Assembly: GCA_025961275.1 (NCBI GenBank)
Contig: JAOQNJ010000001.1
Location: 3,493,353-3,557,352, forward strand
DNA: 64,000 nt
Direction of reading: 5' to 3'
From: Providencia alcalifaciens
GTDB taxonomy: Bacteria > Pseudomonadota > Gammaproteobacteria > Enterobacterales > Enterobacteriaceae
Position 1 is the first letter of the stretch; every line of letters starts with the position of its first letter. The notes beneath the pieces were generated by a model. That model was not told the DNA's origin, did not search any database, and was given only the letters and a program-made list of their open reading frames with translations. The translations under genes were made by a program, and so were the position numbers. This document shows positions 10,532 to 20,891 of this stretch, piece after piece.

Positions 10532-11458
10532 ATGACTAAGAAAGCTGACTATATTTGGTTTAACGGTGAAATGACGCCATGGGCAGATGCAAAGGTTCAC
10601 GTTATGTCTCATGCCTTGCATTATGGAACATCTGTGTTTGAAGGTGTCCGTTGCTATAATTCTCACAAAGGCCCTGTGGTATTCCGCCATCGTGAGCATA
10701 TGCAACGTTTGCGTGATTCAGCAAAAATCTACCGTATGCCTGTCAGCTATAGTGTAGAAGAGTTAATGGAAGCTTGTCGTGAAACTCTGCGTCAAAACAA
10801 TTTAGTCAGCGCGTATATTCGTCCATTAGTTTTCGTTGGTGATGTAGGTATGGGCGTTAATCCGCCAGATGGTTATAAAACTGATGTCATCATGGCTGCA
10901 TTTCCATGGGGTGCTTATCTAGGTGAAGAAGCTTTAGACCAAGGTATTGATGCGATGGTCTCTTCTTGGAATCGTGTCGCGCCAAATACTATCCCAACGG
11001 GTGCAAAAGCGGGTGGTAACTATTTGTCCTCTCTCCTTGTAGGTAGTGAAGCTCGTCGTCACGGTTATCAAGAAGGTATTGCACTTGATGTGCATGGTTA
11101 CTTGTCTGAAGGTGCCGGTGAAAATATTTTTGAAGTTAAAGATGGCATTTTATTCACCCCGCCATTCACCTCTTCAGCGCTACCGGGAATTACTCGCGAT
11201 GCGATCTTGACCCTAGCAAAAGATATGGGCATTGAAGTTCGTGAACAAACGTTATCACGCGAATCACTTTACCTTGCGGACGAAGTCTTCATGACCGGTA
11301 CGGCCGCAGAAATTACGCCAGTACGTAGTGTCGATGGAATTCAAGTTGGGATCGGTCGTTGTGGACCTGTTACCAAAAAAATCCAGCAAGCATTCTTTGG
11401 ACTGTTTGATGGAACAACAGAAGATAAATGGGGTTGGTTGGATTCAGTTAACCCTTAA
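10532..11458 (+). CDS. ilvE: Branched-chain amino acid aminotransferase
   Basis: This fold-type IV PLP enzyme does the final transamination to Ile, Val and Leu. It has 308 residues, one fewer than E. coli IlvE. The PLP lysine is K159 in [10 protein letters not shown], and the family signature [13 protein letters not shown] is present near 200. A GGAAT-type Shine-Dalgarno lies just upstream. It is the third structural gene of the ilv operon and sits about 65 bp before ilvD. No internal promoter was assigned. Confidence 0.96.
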   Translation: MTKKADYIWFNGEMTPWADAKVHVMSHALHYGTSVFEGVRCYNSHKGPVVFRHREHMQRLRDSAKIYRMPVSYSVEELMEACRETLRQNNLVSAYIRPLVFVGDVGMGVNPPDGYKTDVIMAAFPWGAYLGEEALDQGIDAMVSSWNRVAPNTIPTGAKAGGNYLSSLLVGSEARRHGYQEGIALDVHGYLSEGAGENIFEVKDGILFTPPFTSSALPGITRDAILTLAKDMGIEVREQTLSRESLYLADEVFMTGTAAEITPVRSVDGIQVGIGRCGPVTKKIQQAFFGLFDGTTEDKWGWLDSVNP

Positions 11459-11523
11459 TAACGAATAGTGACAGTCTTACAGGCGGTCGTTCCCCGCCTG
11501 TTTTAAAACACGGGAGTAAAGAT

Positions 11524-13374
11524 ATGCCTAAGTACCGTTCAGCAACAACAACTCATGGCCGTAATATGGCTGGTGCCCGCGCATTATGGCGTGCTACAGG
11601 TATGACCGATGCTGATTTTGGAAAGCCCATTATTGCAGTTGTTAACTCATTTACTCAGTTCGTGCCGGGTCATGTGCATTTGCGCGATCTTGGTAAGCTC
11701 GTCGCAGAGCAAATCGAAGCGGTGGGGGGTGTCGCTAAAGAGTTCAATACAATTGCGGTAGATGATGGTATTGCCATGGGGCATGGCGGAATGCTGTATT
11801 CCTTACCTTCCCGTGAATTAATTGCAGATTCAGTCGAATACATGGTCAATGCTCACTGTGCTGATGCGATGGTTTGTATTTCTAACTGTGACAAAATCAC
11901 CCCAGGTATGCTAATGGCGTCGTTACGCCTAAACATCCCTGTCATTTTTGTTTCAGGCGGCCCGATGGAAGCAGGGAAAACCAAGCTTTCAGATCAAATT
12001 ATCAAGCTAGATTTAGTTGACGCCATGATCCAAGGCGCGAACCCTAATGTCAGTGATGAAGAAAGTGATCAAATTGAACGTTCTGCTTGCCCAACTTGCG
12101 GCTCTTGTTCTGGCATGTTTACGGCAAACTCAATGAACTGCTTAACTGAGGCTCTGGGTTTATCGCAGCCGGGGAACGGGTCATTGTTGGCAACTCATGC
12201 TGATCGTGAACAGTTATTTCTTAACGCTGGTAAGCGTATTGTTGAACTCACAAAACGTTACTACGAAAAAGATGATGAAAGCGCGTTGCCTCGTAATATT
12301 GCGAACAAAGCAGCCTTTGAAAATGCCATGACATTGGATATTGCAATGGGTGGTTCAACTAATACAGTTCTGCATTTGTTGGCGGCAGCTCAAGAAGCAG
12401 AAATCGATTTTACGATGGCAGATATCGATCGTCTGTCCCGTATCGTTCCTCATTTATGTAAAGTCGCACCGAGTACACCAAAATACCACATGGAAGATGT
12501 TCACCGCGCTGGTGGTGTCATTGGTATTTTAGGCGAATTAAGTCGTGCGGGTTTATTACAAGAAAACGTTAAAAATATTTTGGGTCTCACTTTTCAAGAA
12601 ACTCTCGAACAATATGATGTGATGTTGACGAAAGATGAAGCTGTTAAGTCTATGTTCGCTGCAGGGCCTGCCGGTATTCGTACCACAAAGGCATTTTCAC
12701 AAAATTGCCGTTGGCCTTCGCTCGATACTGACCGTGAAAATGGCTGTATTCGTAATCTTGAACATGCCTATAGTTTAGATGGTGGATTAGCCATCTTAGC
12801 TGGCAATATCGCAGAAGATGGTTGCATTGTAAAAACAGCGGGTGTTGATGAAGAAAGTCTGACTTTCCGTGGTCCAGCAAAAGTATTTGAGAGCCAAGAC
12901 GATGCTGTTGAATCCATTCTTGGCGGAAAAGTTGTTGAAGGTGATGTCGTTGTTATCCGCTATGAAGGTCCTAAAGGTGGCCCAGGTATGCAGGAAATGC
13001 TGTATCCAACCTCTTATCTCAAATCGATGGGGCTGGGTAAAAGCTGCGCATTGATTACGGATGGGCGTTTCTCTGGAGGGAGTTCAGGACTGTCGATTGG
13101 TCATATTTCACCAGAAGCTGCGAGTGGTGGTTTGTTAGCGTTAGTTCAAGATGGCGATATTATCGATATTAATATTCCAAAGAGAACTATTGTTCTTGAT
13201 GTGAATGAAAATGAGCTGAATAAGCGCAGAGATGCTGAACTTGCTCGTGGTGACAAAGCGTATACACCACGTAACCGCCAACGTGAAGTGTCATTTGCTT
13301 TACGTGCCTATGCTTCTCTTGCAACCAGTGCTGATAAAGGCGCTGTACGCGATAAATCGAAGTTAGGAGGCTAA
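11524..13374 (+). CDS. ilvD: Dihydroxy-acid dehydratase
   Basis: This iron-sulfur enzyme dehydrates 2,3-dihydroxy acids to 2-keto acids in Ile/Val synthesis. At 616 residues it equals the E. coli protein. Cluster-ligand cysteines are visible at C122 ([10 protein letters not shown]) and in [12 protein letters not shown] (C189, C192, C195). The third cysteine near residue 49 seen in plant-type enzymes is replaced by glycine (VPGHVH), as in E. coli IlvD. The C-terminus ends DKSKLGG. Its stop lies two bases before the GTG start of ilvA. Confidence 0.97.
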   Translation: MPKYRSATTTHGRNMAGARALWRATGMTDADFGKPIIAVVNSFTQFVPGHVHLRDLGKLVAEQIEAVGGVAKEFNTIAVDDGIAMGHGGMLYSLPSRELIADSVEYMVNAHCADAMVCISNCDKITPGMLMASLRLNIPVIFVSGGPMEAGKTKLSDQIIKLDLVDAMIQGANPNVSDEESDQIERSACPTCGSCSGMFTANSMNCLTEALGLSQPGNGSLLATHADREQLFLNAGKRIVELTKRYYEKDDESALPRNIANKAAFENAMTLDIAMGGSTNTVLHLLAAAQEAEIDFTMADIDRLSRIVPHLCKVAPSTPKYHMEDVHRAGGVIGILGELSRAGLLQENVKNILGLTFQETLEQYDVMLTKDEAVKSMFAAGPAGIRTTKAFSQNCRWPSLDTDRENGCIRNLEHAYSLDGGLAILAGNIAEDGCIVKTAGVDEESLTFRGPAKVFESQDDAVESILGGKVVEGDVVVIRYEGPKGGPGMQEMLYPTSYLKSMGLGKSCALITDGRFSGGSSGLSIGHISPEAASGGLLALVQDGDIIDINIPKRTIVLDVNENELNKRRDAELARGDKAYTPRNRQREVSFALRAYASLATSADKGAVRDKSKLGG

Positions 13375-13376
13375 TT

Positions 13377-14951
13377 GTGGCCGCTGCAAAACCACTACCA
13401 TCCGCACCTTCTGGTGCCGACTATTTAAAAGCGGCGCTAAGTGCGCCGGTTTATGAAGTTGCACAGGTGACCCCATTACAAGAAATGGGCAAAGTTTCTG
13501 CTCGAATGGGGAACACCATTTTAGTCAAACGTGAAGATCGGCAACCTGTTCATAGCTTCAAATTACGCGGTGCTTATACCATGATCGCAAGTCTAACGGA
13601 TGAGCAAAAAGCGAAAGGTGTTGTGACCGCTTCTGCGGGCAATCATGCGCAAGGTGTTGCCTTATCAGCAAATCGTATTGGCGTGAAAGCAAAGATTGTT
13701 ATGCCGATTGCGACTGCCGATATCAAAGTCGACGCTGTGCGTAATTTTGGCGGTGAAGCTATCTTGTATGGCGCTAATTTTGATGAAGCTAAAGCGAAAG
13801 CCATTGAAATAGCAGCCAAAGAGGATCGCACTTTTATCCCACCGTTTGATCATCCATCTGTTATTGCGGGACAAGCAACAATTGCATTGGAGCTATTGCA
13901 GCAGGATGCACATCTTGACCGAATTTTTATTCCTGTTGGTGGTGGTGGGCTGATTGCGGGTGTTGCTGTTTTGATTAAGCAGTTAATGCCAGAAATTAAA
14001 ATTATCGGTGTTGAAGCCGAGGAAGCAGCCTGTCTTAAAGCTGCACTTGCTGCTGGACATCCTGTTGACTTACCACGAGTGGGCTTATTTGCTGAAGGAG
14101 TCGCAGTAAAACGCATTGGTGATGAAACATTCCGCCTTTGCCAGCAATATGTGGATGATGTGATTACGGTAGACAGTGATGCTATCTGCGCAGCCTTAAA
14201 AGATATTTTTGAAGATGTCCGTGCCATTGCTGAACCCTCAGGGGCACTGGCACTTGCGGGTCTCAAGAAATATGTCCAGCAGCACAATATCAAAGGTGAA
14301 CGTTTAGCCCATATTCTTTCTGGCGCAAACATGAATTTCCATGGTCTGCGTTATGTCTCTGAGCGATGCGAAATTGGCGAGCAGAGAGAAGCCTTGCTAG
14401 CAGTCACTATTCCTGAACAAAAAGGCAGCTTTTTACGGTTCTGTCAGTTATTAGGTCAGCGAGCGATCACTGAGTTTAATTATCGTTATACAGATGCAGA
14501 TCCTGAGCGTGCTTGTATTTTTGTCGGGGTAAGACTAAATGGTGGTGATAGTGAGCGCCTTGAAATTATCCAAGAGTTACAGCGCAATGGCTATGAGGTT
14601 GCTGACCTTTCAGATGACGAGATGGCGAAGCTACATGTGCGCTATATGATTGGTGGTCGCCCATCAAAACCATTGGATGAGCGACTTTATAGCTTTGAGT
14701 TTCCTGAATCACCGGGTGCTTTACTGAAGTTTTTAGAGACGCTAGGAACTTACTGGAATATTACGTTATTCCATTATCGCAGCCATGGAACAGATTATGG
14801 GCGAGTGCTGGCGGCATTTGAATTATCAGGTCCTGAAGTCCGTTTTGATAGGCATCTTGAGGCGCTCGGTTATGAATATCATGATGAAACGGGAAATCCA
14901 TCATTCCGTTTCTTCTTGGCGCCTCAAAGTTCTCCACAAACATTAGATTGA
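13377..14951 (+). CDS. ilvA: Threonine ammonia-lyase, biosynthetic (threonine deaminase)
   Basis: This PLP enzyme makes 2-ketobutyrate from threonine, the committed step to isoleucine. The start is GTG, with GGAGG seven bases upstream inside the ilvD end. The catalytic domain holds the PLP lysine K62 (HSFKLRGAY) and the GGGGL phosphate loop near 187. Two C-terminal ACT-like regulatory domains (about 330-510) give isoleucine feedback in the family. The 524 residues are about ten more than in E. coli. The 3' end overlaps the convergent ilvY by nine bases. Confidence 0.96.
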   Translation: MAAAKPLPSAPSGADYLKAALSAPVYEVAQVTPLQEMGKVSARMGNTILVKREDRQPVHSFKLRGAYTMIASLTDEQKAKGVVTASAGNHAQGVALSANRIGVKAKIVMPIATADIKVDAVRNFGGEAILYGANFDEAKAKAIEIAAKEDRTFIPPFDHPSVIAGQATIALELLQQDAHLDRIFIPVGGGGLIAGVAVLIKQLMPEIKIIGVEAEEAACLKAALAAGHPVDLPRVGLFAEGVAVKRIGDETFRLCQQYVDDVITVDSDAICAALKDIFEDVRAIAEPSGALALAGLKKYVQQHNIKGERLAHILSGANMNFHGLRYVSERCEIGEQREALLAVTIPEQKGSFLRFCQLLGQRAITEFNYRYTDADPERACIFVGVRLNGGDSERLEIIQELQRNGYEVADLSDDEMAKLHVRYMIGGRPSKPLDERLYSFEFPESPGALLKFLETLGTYWNITLFHYRSHGTDYGRVLAAFELSGPEVRFDRHLEALGYEYHDETGNPSFRFFLAPQSSPQTLD

Positions 14952-15839
14952 ATTTTCAGGTAATAGCTGCCAGAACGATTTGATCAACGGTTCACTTAGG
15001 CGTTTGCTCAGTAGACAAACGCCGAGTTCAAAGGGTTCAACTAACGAAATATTATCGAGTTGTAATATGCGACTACGCACTGGTTCAGGGCTGTTATCAA
15101 CAACAACGCTGGGAATGAGTGCGATACCACAGCCAAGTGCGACCATAGAAACAATCGCCTCATGGCCAGAAACGGTTGCATAAATCACCGGATTATTGAT
15201 GTTGTGTCGGCGAAACCATAACTCAATACGTTTTCTCGATGGCCCATGTTCTGGCAAGATAAAGGGAATCGATGACCAATCTGGCTGTTCTTCTGTGGCC
15301 ATGGTTCTGACTGCACAGGGCAGTGCTGGCGCTATCAGCACTAAAGGTATTTCACCAATCTTGGTAAACCGGACGTTATCAGGCAGCCGTTCAGGCTTTC
15401 CTGCAATACCAAGATCTGCTTCTTTGGTTTCGACTTTATCAACGGCATCTGCAGCATCACCTGTTGTCAGCTTAATTTCAACCAGTGGATGTAGCGCACG
15501 AAATTTATCGAGAACTTGTGGTAAATGGCTATATGCTGCGGTGACTGAGCAAAAAAGACGTAATTCACCGGTGAGTGATGGGCTTTGTTGATTAAGCACA
15601 TGCTGTAGCTGTTGGTATTGTAATAACGTTTGCTGAGCAAATAACTTCAGATGCTCACCCGCTTGGGTTAATTTTACAGAACGGTTATCCCGAATAAATA
15701 GTGGGTGGCCTAACTGTTCTTCTAAGCGTTGTATTTGCCGCGATAAGGTTGATGGGCTGACATACATAGCTTTAGAGGTTCGGCCAAAATGACAGCTTTC
15801 TGCTAAATGAAGAAATAGCTTTAAATCACGGATATCCAT
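14943..15839 (-). CDS. ilvY: LysR-type activator IlvY of ilvC
   Basis: IlvY is a LysR regulator that activates ilvC when acetolactate or acetohydroxybutyrate accumulates and represses itself. The N-terminal winged helix (residues 1-60, LKLFLHLAESCHFGRTSKAM) and the C-terminal inducer domain match E. coli IlvY over the whole length. The frame runs upstream to 15866, but the start at 15839 (MDIRDLK) has GAGG five bases before it and gives 298 residues, close to the E. coli length. It is divergent from ilvC with paired operators between the two, and convergent with ilvA. Confidence 0.95.
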   Translation of the reverse strand: MDIRDLKLFLHLAESCHFGRTSKAMYVSPSTLSRQIQRLEEQLGHPLFIRDNRSVKLTQAGEHLKLFAQQTLLQYQQLQHVLNQQSPSLTGELRLFCSVTAAYSHLPQVLDKFRALHPLVEIKLTTGDAADAVDKVETKEADLGIAGKPERLPDNVRFTKIGEIPLVLIAPALPCAVRTMATEEQPDWSSIPFILPEHGPSRKRIELWFRRHNINNPVIYATVSGHEAIVSMVALGCGIALIPSVVVDNSPEPVRSRILQLDNISLVEPFELGVCLLSKRLSEPLIKSFWQLLPENSI

Positions 15840-15864
15840 GTTTGCCTCTTCTAGAATAAAAAAC

Positions 15865-15928
15865 ATGTTGCGAAATATGCAACATTGTATTGTTAATATA
15901 TCAATTTAAGCAATGCGAATCATCGCAT
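15865..15928. promoter_or_regulatory. IlvY operators and ilvC promoter region
   Basis: Two dyads lie between ilvY and ilvC. The first is ATGTTGC-N7-GCAACAT (15865-15885), perfect over seven bases. The second is ATGCG-N6-CGCAT (15913-15928). In E. coli IlvY binds tandem operators in this position. A weak promoter TTTAAG (15905) with TATAGT (15928) and a 17-bp spacer fits a positively controlled ilvC promoter overlapping the second operator. Dyads are seen; binding is inferred from context. Confidence 0.75.
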
Positions 15929-16014
15929 ATAGTAAATCCATAACCACTTGAGAAAAGTGGCAGGTCAATACAGGACCTGAAATAACGAATACAACAGAAC
16001 AATGGAGCAAGACA

Positions 16015-17490
16015 ATGGCGAATTATTTTAATACTTTGAATCTGCGTCAGCAGTTAGAGCAGTTAGGCAAGTGTCGTTTCATGAATCGCGAAGAATTTGC
16101 GGATGAAGCTGGATACCTGAAAGGTAAAAAAATCGTCATCGTCGGTTGTGGTGCTCAAGGCCTAAACCAAGGCCTGAACATGCGCGATTCTGGTTTAGAT
16201 ATCGCTTATGCATTACGTCCTGAAGCAATTACGGAAAAACGTGCATCATGGCGTAAAGCGTCAGAAAATGGTTTTAAAGTGGGTACCTACGAAGAGCTGA
16301 TCCCAGAAGCTGATTTGGTTGTTAACCTAACACCAGACAAACAACATTCAACAGTTGTTCGCGCTGTTCAGCCGATGATGAAGCAAGGTGCTGCATTAGG
16401 TTACTCTCACGGCTTTAACATTGTCGAAGTTGGTGAAGAGATCCGTAAAGATATTACTGTTGTGATGGTTGCACCAAAATGCCCAGGTACGGAAGTTCGT
16501 GAAGAATATAAACGCGGTTTCGGTGTTCCAACGCTGATTGCTGTTCACCCAGAAAATGATCCGAAAGGCGAGGGTATGGCAATTGCTAAAGCATGGGCAG
16601 CGGCAACAGGCGGCCATCGTGCCGGTGTTCTCGAGTCTTCTTTCGTTGCAGAAGTTAAGTCTGACTTGATGGGTGAGCAAACTATTCTTTGTGGTATGTT
16701 GCAAGCAGGTGCACTGCTGAGTTATGACAAGATGGTTGCTGATGGCGTTGAGCCTGGCTATGCGGGTAAATTGATTCAGTTCGGTTGGGAAACCATCACC
16801 GAAGCACTGAAACAAGGCGGTATCTCTCTGATGATGGATCGTCTGTCAAACCCTGCTAAATTACGTGCATTTGCATTGTCTGAGCAATTGAAAACTATCT
16901 TGGCGCCATTGTTCCAAAAACATATGGATGACATCATTTCTGGTGAGTTTTCATCAACCATGATGGCTGACTGGGCAAATGATGACAAAAACTTGCTGAC
17001 TTGGCGTGAAGAAACTGGCAATAGCTCGTTTGAAAATTATCCAGAGTATGAAGGTAAAATTTCAGAGCAAGAATATTTTGATCACGGCGTTCTGTTAGTT
17101 GCTATGGTTAAAGCGGGTGTTGAACTGGCATTTGATACTATGTTGGAAGCAGGTATTCTTGAAGAATCAGCTTATTATGAGTCTCTGCATGAATTACCAC
17201 TGATTGCGAATACCATTGCTCGTAAGCGCTTATATGAAATGAACGTCGTTATTTCAGATACAGCAGAATACGGTAACTACTTGTTCTCGTTTGCAGCAGT
17301 ACCAATGCTTAAAGATTTTATGACGAAATTGCAAGCAGGCGATTTGGCGAAATCAGTCGCAGATAATGGTACAGATAATGCCCAGTTACGTGATGTTAAT
17401 GAAGCGATTCGTAACCATCCGATTGAAGTTATCGGCAAAACATTACGGGGTTATATGAAGGATATGCAACGCATTTCCGTTGGCGGCTAA
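16015..17490 (+). CDS. ilvC: Ketol-acid reductoisomerase (class II)
   Basis: IlvC isomerises and reduces acetohydroxy acids to dihydroxy acids using NADPH and Mg. At 491 residues it is the long class II form of enterobacteria, with a duplicated C-terminal knotted domain. The Rossmann motif [10 protein letters not shown] is near residue 42. GGAGCAAG lies just upstream of the ATG. Transcription is separate from ilvGMEDA and controlled by divergent IlvY. In E. coli ppiC follows ilvC; here it is replaced by the repeat region. Confidence 0.97.
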   Translation: MANYFNTLNLRQQLEQLGKCRFMNREEFADEAGYLKGKKIVIVGCGAQGLNQGLNMRDSGLDIAYALRPEAITEKRASWRKASENGFKVGTYEELIPEADLVVNLTPDKQHSTVVRAVQPMMKQGAALGYSHGFNIVEVGEEIRKDITVVMVAPKCPGTEVREEYKRGFGVPTLIAVHPENDPKGEGMAIAKAWAAATGGHRAGVLESSFVAEVKSDLMGEQTILCGMLQAGALLSYDKMVADGVEPGYAGKLIQFGWETITEALKQGGISLMMDRLSNPAKLRAFALSEQLKTILAPLFQKHMDDIISGEFSSTMMADWANDDKNLLTWREETGNSSFENYPEYEGKISEQEYFDHGVLLVAMVKAGVELAFDTMLEAGILEESAYYESLHELPLIANTIARKRLYEMNVVISDTAEYGNYLFSFAAVPMLKDFMTKLQAGDLAKSVADNGTDNAQLRDVNEAIRNHPIEVIGKTLRGYMKDMQRISVGG

Positions 17491-17503
17491 TTATCCTTCC
17501 CCC

Positions 17504-17602
17504 TTCGCGTTCTAGGGGTGTCAGCTTCTTAAAGTTACCCAAGTCACATACTTATGTATGCTCCTTGGGATAACTTTATTCGCTTCCTATCTAGAACACG
17601 AA
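17504..17602. repeat. ERIC-like palindromic element, copy E1 (99 bp)
   Basis: The ends TTCGCGTTCTAG (17504-17515) and CTAGAACACGAA (17591-17602) are inverted repeats with one mismatch. Further pairing runs inward (AAGTTACCCAAG against CTTGGGATAACTT). The core CACATACTTATGTATGCT resembles the central palindrome of ERIC/IRU elements. It starts 14 bp after ilvC and, if transcribed with it, would fold into a long hairpin. Confidence 0.75.
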
Positions 17603-17674
17603 TGGCTTTGGATAATGCTAAAAATTATCTCGAGCGAATAGTTTAGAAAAATAGCTTCATGATTAAGTGGTTTT

Positions 17675-17709
17675 AAAACCGTGTTGGTCAGATGACAGCA
17701 CGGTTTTTT
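17675..17709 (+). terminator. ilvC: Terminator hairpin of repeat unit 1 (probable ilvC terminator)
   Basis: AAAACCGTG (17675-17683) pairs with CACGGTTTT (17699-17707), 15-nt loop, followed by TT. It is the first strong intrinsic terminator after ilvC. Confidence 0.75.
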
Positions 17710-17842
17710 GTTTTTCTTGGGTAAACAGAAAAAGGTTTTATGACTCTCTACGTTGGTTAGATCACCGTAGTGAAATGATTTTTGGCTTAGAATGATAAAT
17801 TAATTATACCAAAAGTGCCAAATTGTTATTTTCTTATCACTC

Positions 17843-18221
17843 TTCGCACTATAGGTGCGTTGGCTGTACTCTGTTACCCTAGTCACATACTTATGTATGC
17901 TCCTAGGGGCTGTTTATCTTTGAAGGTCAATTTTTATTCGAATTACACGTCTTTAGTTAAGACAAAAAGAAGCAAGGCGAGTGGCTCGCCGCCTAGTGAA
18001 TTAGGCAAGAGTCGCTCAACACAGCGAAAAATCACGTTTAATCGAACCCGAAGGGCGCTTTTCATTGACGGTTTAGGGGTTTTGGTGATGTTATTTTAAG
18101 CCCCTAAGTACGTGATATGATTATATTGCTGTTATTTAAACCGATTGGTGCGGTAAAAATCAGTAGCAAAGATAAACAGCCCCTAGAGATAACCTCGCTT
18201 GCCGCCTTCCTCTAGCGCGAA
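17843..18221. repeat. ERIC-like element E2, split by a MITE
   Basis: Left part 17843-17906 and right part 18183-18221 have matching inverted ends, TTCGCACTA and TAGCGCGAA. The left part carries the same CACATACTTATGTATGCT core as E1. Removing the 276-bp insert and one CTAG copy leaves 99 bp, exactly the length of E1, which shows the insertion history directly. Confidence 0.8.
17907..18182. mobile_element. MITE copy 1 (276 bp, 16-bp terminal inverted repeats)
   Basis: The ends are perfect inverted repeats GGGCTGTTTATCTTTG (17907-17922) and CAAAGATAAACAGCCC (18167-18182). CTAG flanks both sides (17903-17906 and 18183-18186), fitting a 4-bp target duplication. No transposase is encoded. A related copy lies in inverse orientation at 52239-52474, so this is a dispersed family. 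A 94-codon frame (17815-18099) crosses it but is not supported as a gene. The parent transposon could not be named. Confidence 0.85.
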
Positions 18222-18257
18222 TAGTTTAGAAAAATAACTTCATGATTAAGTGGTTTT

Positions 18258-18292
18258 AAAACCGTGTTGGTCAGATGACTGCACGGTTTTTT
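18258..18292 (+). terminator. Terminator hairpin of repeat unit 2
   Basis: AAAACCGTG (18258-18266) pairs with CACGGTTTT (18282-18290), then TT. A second perfect hairpin AAAAGTGCC-AAATT-GGCACTTTT follows at 18392-18414 in the same unit. Confidence 0.65.
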
Positions 18293-18455
18293 GTTTTTAG
18301 GGTAAAAAGAGAAAGTTTTCGTGACTCTCTATGCTAGTTGCATCACTGTGGTGAAATAATTTTTTATCTAAAATGATGAATTAGTTATATCAAAAGTGCC
18401 AAATTGGCACTTTTAGCATTATTTTATTCATGGCTTTGCATTGGAAGGTCGTTTT

Positions 18456-18489
18456 AAAACCGTGTTGGTCTGCTGATTACACGGTTTTT
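18456..18489 (+). terminator. Terminator hairpin of repeat unit 3
   Basis: AAAACCGTG (18456-18464) pairs with CACGGTTTTT (18480-18489). In unit 4 the corresponding sequence is mutated and the stem is lost. Confidence 0.6.
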
Positions 18490-18814
18490 GCTTTGCTTGA
18501 GTAAACAGAAAAAGGTTTTGTGGCGCTTTCTAAGCTAGTTATATCACCGTGGTGAAATGATTTTTGAGCTAGAATGATGAATTAGTTATATCAAAAAGTG
18601 CCAAATTGACACTTTTGCATTATTTTATTTATGATTTTATATTGAAAAAGTCGTTTTAAAGCTATGTTGGTCAGGTGATTACAGAGTTTGTTTGTGAGTG
18701 AGTCGGTTGGATTAAATTTATTTTCGGTGGCTCGGTTGTTTTTATGCACTGTGCACTTTCTGCTACAATCCCTACCAATATGCCTTTTTGTCATTAACCT
18801 TATTCAGAGAAACC

Positions 18815-20836
18815 ATGCGATTAAATCCAAGCCAGCAGCAGGCTGTTGAATTTGTGGATGGCCCATGCCTTGTATTGGCGGGGGCTGGATCCGGAAAAAC
18901 CCGAGTCATTACCAATAAAATAGCGCATTTGATCCGCCAATGTGGCTATCAACCTCGGCAAATTGCGGCAGTTACCTTCACCAATAAAGCAGCACGAGAG
19001 ATGAAAGAGCGCGTTGCTCAAACATTGGGTAAAAAGGAAGCTCGTGGCTTGATTATTTCCACATTTCATACCTTAGGCTTGGAAATCATTAAGCGTGAGT
19101 ACAAAGCGCTTGGGATTAAAGCAAACTTTTCGCTATTTGATGATCAGGACCAAATGGCATTACTTAAAGAGCTAACCTCTGATTTGCTCGAAGAGGATAA
19201 AGATCTCTTACAGCAATTGATCTCATCGATCTCAAACTGGAAAAATGATCTTCTTTCGCCAGACCACGTCGTTGGACAAGCAAGAAGTGAAAAAGAACAT
19301 TATTTCGCTGAGTGTTATCGCCGTTACGAGCTGCATCTGAAAAGTTGTAATGTATTGGATTTTGATGACCTGATCAGTAAGCCAACTTTGCTGTTGTCTC
19401 ATAACGAAGAAGTCCGTGAGCGGTGGCAACAAAAAATCCGTTACTTGCTAGTGGATGAGTACCAAGATACCAATACCAGCCAATACCAGCTAGTTAAGCT
19501 GCTGGTGGGCCACCGAGCGCGTTTCACTGTCGTAGGGGATGATGACCAATCTATCTATTCTTGGCGTGGTGCACGTCCACAAAATTTAGTGTTACTTAGT
19601 CAAGATTTTCCTAAGCTCAATGTGATCAAGTTGGAACAAAACTATCGCTCATCAGGGCGGATACTAAAAGCAGCTAATATCTTGATTGCCAATAATCCCC
19701 ACGTATTTGAGAAAAAATTATTTTCTGAGTTAGGTTATGGTGTGCCTCTGAAGGTTTTAACCGCCAACAATGAGGATCATGAAGCAGAAAGAGTGATTGG
19801 TGAGCTAATTGCACACCACTTTATTAATAAAACGCGATATAAAGATTATGCCATTTTGTACCGAGGTAATCACCAATCGCGTATTTTTGAAAAAATGTTA
19901 ATGCAAAATCGCATTCCCTATCGTATATCGGGGGGAACATCCTTTTTTTCTCGTCCTGAAATTAAAGATTTGCTCGCCTATTTGCGAGTGTTGACTAATC
20001 CAGAGGATGACAGCGCATTCTTGAGAATTGTGAATACACCTCGTCGAGAAATAGGACCTAAAACGATCCAAAAATTAGGTGAATGGGCAAACCAGCGTGG
20101 TAAAAGTCTTTATCAAGCGAGTTTTGATTTAGGGCTGGAACAGTCATTAACGGGTAAAGGATTAACCGCACTACAGCAATTCACTCACTGGATGGACAAG
20201 ATTGTTCAGCAATCTGAACGTGAACCTTTATTGGCAGTACGTGATTTATTACGCGAAACGGACTATGAAAGCTGGCTCTATGAGACATCTGCCAGCACTA
20301 AAGCGGCTGAAATGCGCATGAAAAACGTTAATCAGCTGTTTACTTGGATGAGTGAGATGATTGAGGGTGACGAGTTGAATGACCCGATGTCACTTAGCCA
20401 AGTTGTCACTCGTTTTACCTTGCGTGACATGATGGAGCGGGGTGAAGACGATGAGGAATCCGATCAGGTTCAATTGATGACACTGCATGCCTCTAAAGGA
20501 TTAGAATTTCCTTATGTTTTTCTTGTTGGCATGGAGGAGGGCTTATTACCTCATCAAAGCAGTATTGATGAAAATAATATTGATGAAGAACGCCGATTAG
20601 CCTATGTCGGGATCACTCGGGCACAAAGAGAGCTCTTTTTTACGCATTGCCGTGAACGCCGTCAATATGGTGAGTTAATTCGCCCAGAAATAAGTCGTTT
20701 TTTATTGGAGTTGCCACAAGATGATTTGGAGTGGGAGCAGCAGCGTAAAGTGGTAAGTGCCGAAGAACGAATGCAAAAAGGGCTGTCAGCGCTTGCCGAT
20801 ATCAAAGCACGTTTGGGATTAAATAAGAAAACCTAA
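18815..20836 (+). CDS. rep: ATP-dependent DNA helicase Rep
   Basis: Rep is a superfamily 1A 3'-5' helicase that travels with the replisome and clears protein blocks. Helicase motifs are visible: motif I AGAGSGKT (22-29), Ia [56 protein letters not shown] and [14 protein letters not shown]. The frame is open from 18788, but the ATG at 18815 ([10 protein letters not shown]) matches the E. coli start and gives 673 residues, the E. coli length. It lies alone after the repeat region and converges on gppA. Confidence 0.96.
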   Translation: MRLNPSQQQAVEFVDGPCLVLAGAGSGKTRVITNKIAHLIRQCGYQPRQIAAVTFTNKAAREMKERVAQTLGKKEARGLIISTFHTLGLEIIKREYKALGIKANFSLFDDQDQMALLKELTSDLLEEDKDLLQQLISSISNWKNDLLSPDHVVGQARSEKEHYFAECYRRYELHLKSCNVLDFDDLISKPTLLLSHNEEVRERWQQKIRYLLVDEYQDTNTSQYQLVKLLVGHRARFTVVGDDDQSIYSWRGARPQNLVLLSQDFPKLNVIKLEQNYRSSGRILKAANILIANNPHVFEKKLFSELGYGVPLKVLTANNEDHEAERVIGELIAHHFINKTRYKDYAILYRGNHQSRIFEKMLMQNRIPYRISGGTSFFSRPEIKDLLAYLRVLTNPEDDSAFLRIVNTPRREIGPKTIQKLGEWANQRGKSLYQASFDLGLEQSLTGKGLTALQQFTHWMDKIVQQSEREPLLAVRDLLRETDYESWLYETSASTKAAEMRMKNVNQLFTWMSEMIEGDELNDPMSLSQVVTRFTLRDMMERGEDDEESDQVQLMTLHASKGLEFPYVFLVGMEEGLLPHQSSIDENNIDEERRLAYVGITRAQRELFFTHCRERRQYGELIRPEISRFLLELPQDDLEWEQQRKVVSAEERMQKGLSALADIKARLGLNKKT

Positions 20837-20850
20837 GTCTATAATATTAG

Positions 20851-20880
20851 CCTCACACTAGTAACAAGCTTAGTGTGAGG
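20851..20880. terminator. Hairpin between convergent rep and gppA
   Basis: A perfect 10-bp stem, CCTCACACTA (20851-20860) and TAGTGTGAGG (20871-20880), lies between the two stops. There is no strong T tract on either side, so it may protect 3' ends rather than act as a simple terminator. Confidence 0.55.
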
Positions 20881-20891
20881 TAATAAGTAAA

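Larger units (their letters stand above)
17634..18690. repeat. Four tandem ~200 bp repeat units with terminator hairpins
   Basis: Related units occur at about 17634-17825, 18217-18449, 18450-18650 and 18651-18690 (last one partial). Shared blocks are TTTTAAAACCGTGTTGGTC, a CACGGTTTTT end, TCACNGTGGTGAAAT and AAAAGTGCCAAATTG. The period between units two, three and four is about 198-202 bp. Between units one and two lies an ERIC-like element interrupted by a MITE. No reading frame is conserved across units. Function unknown; read-through control after ilvC or small RNAs are possible. Confidence 0.8.

Noticed and set aside
17815-18099. 94-codon frame across MITE copy 1
   Set aside because: It crosses the ERIC-like element and the MITE boundary. 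Part of the frame (ELGKS, FNRTRRA) is echoed in copy 2, but this follows from DNA homology of the repeats.
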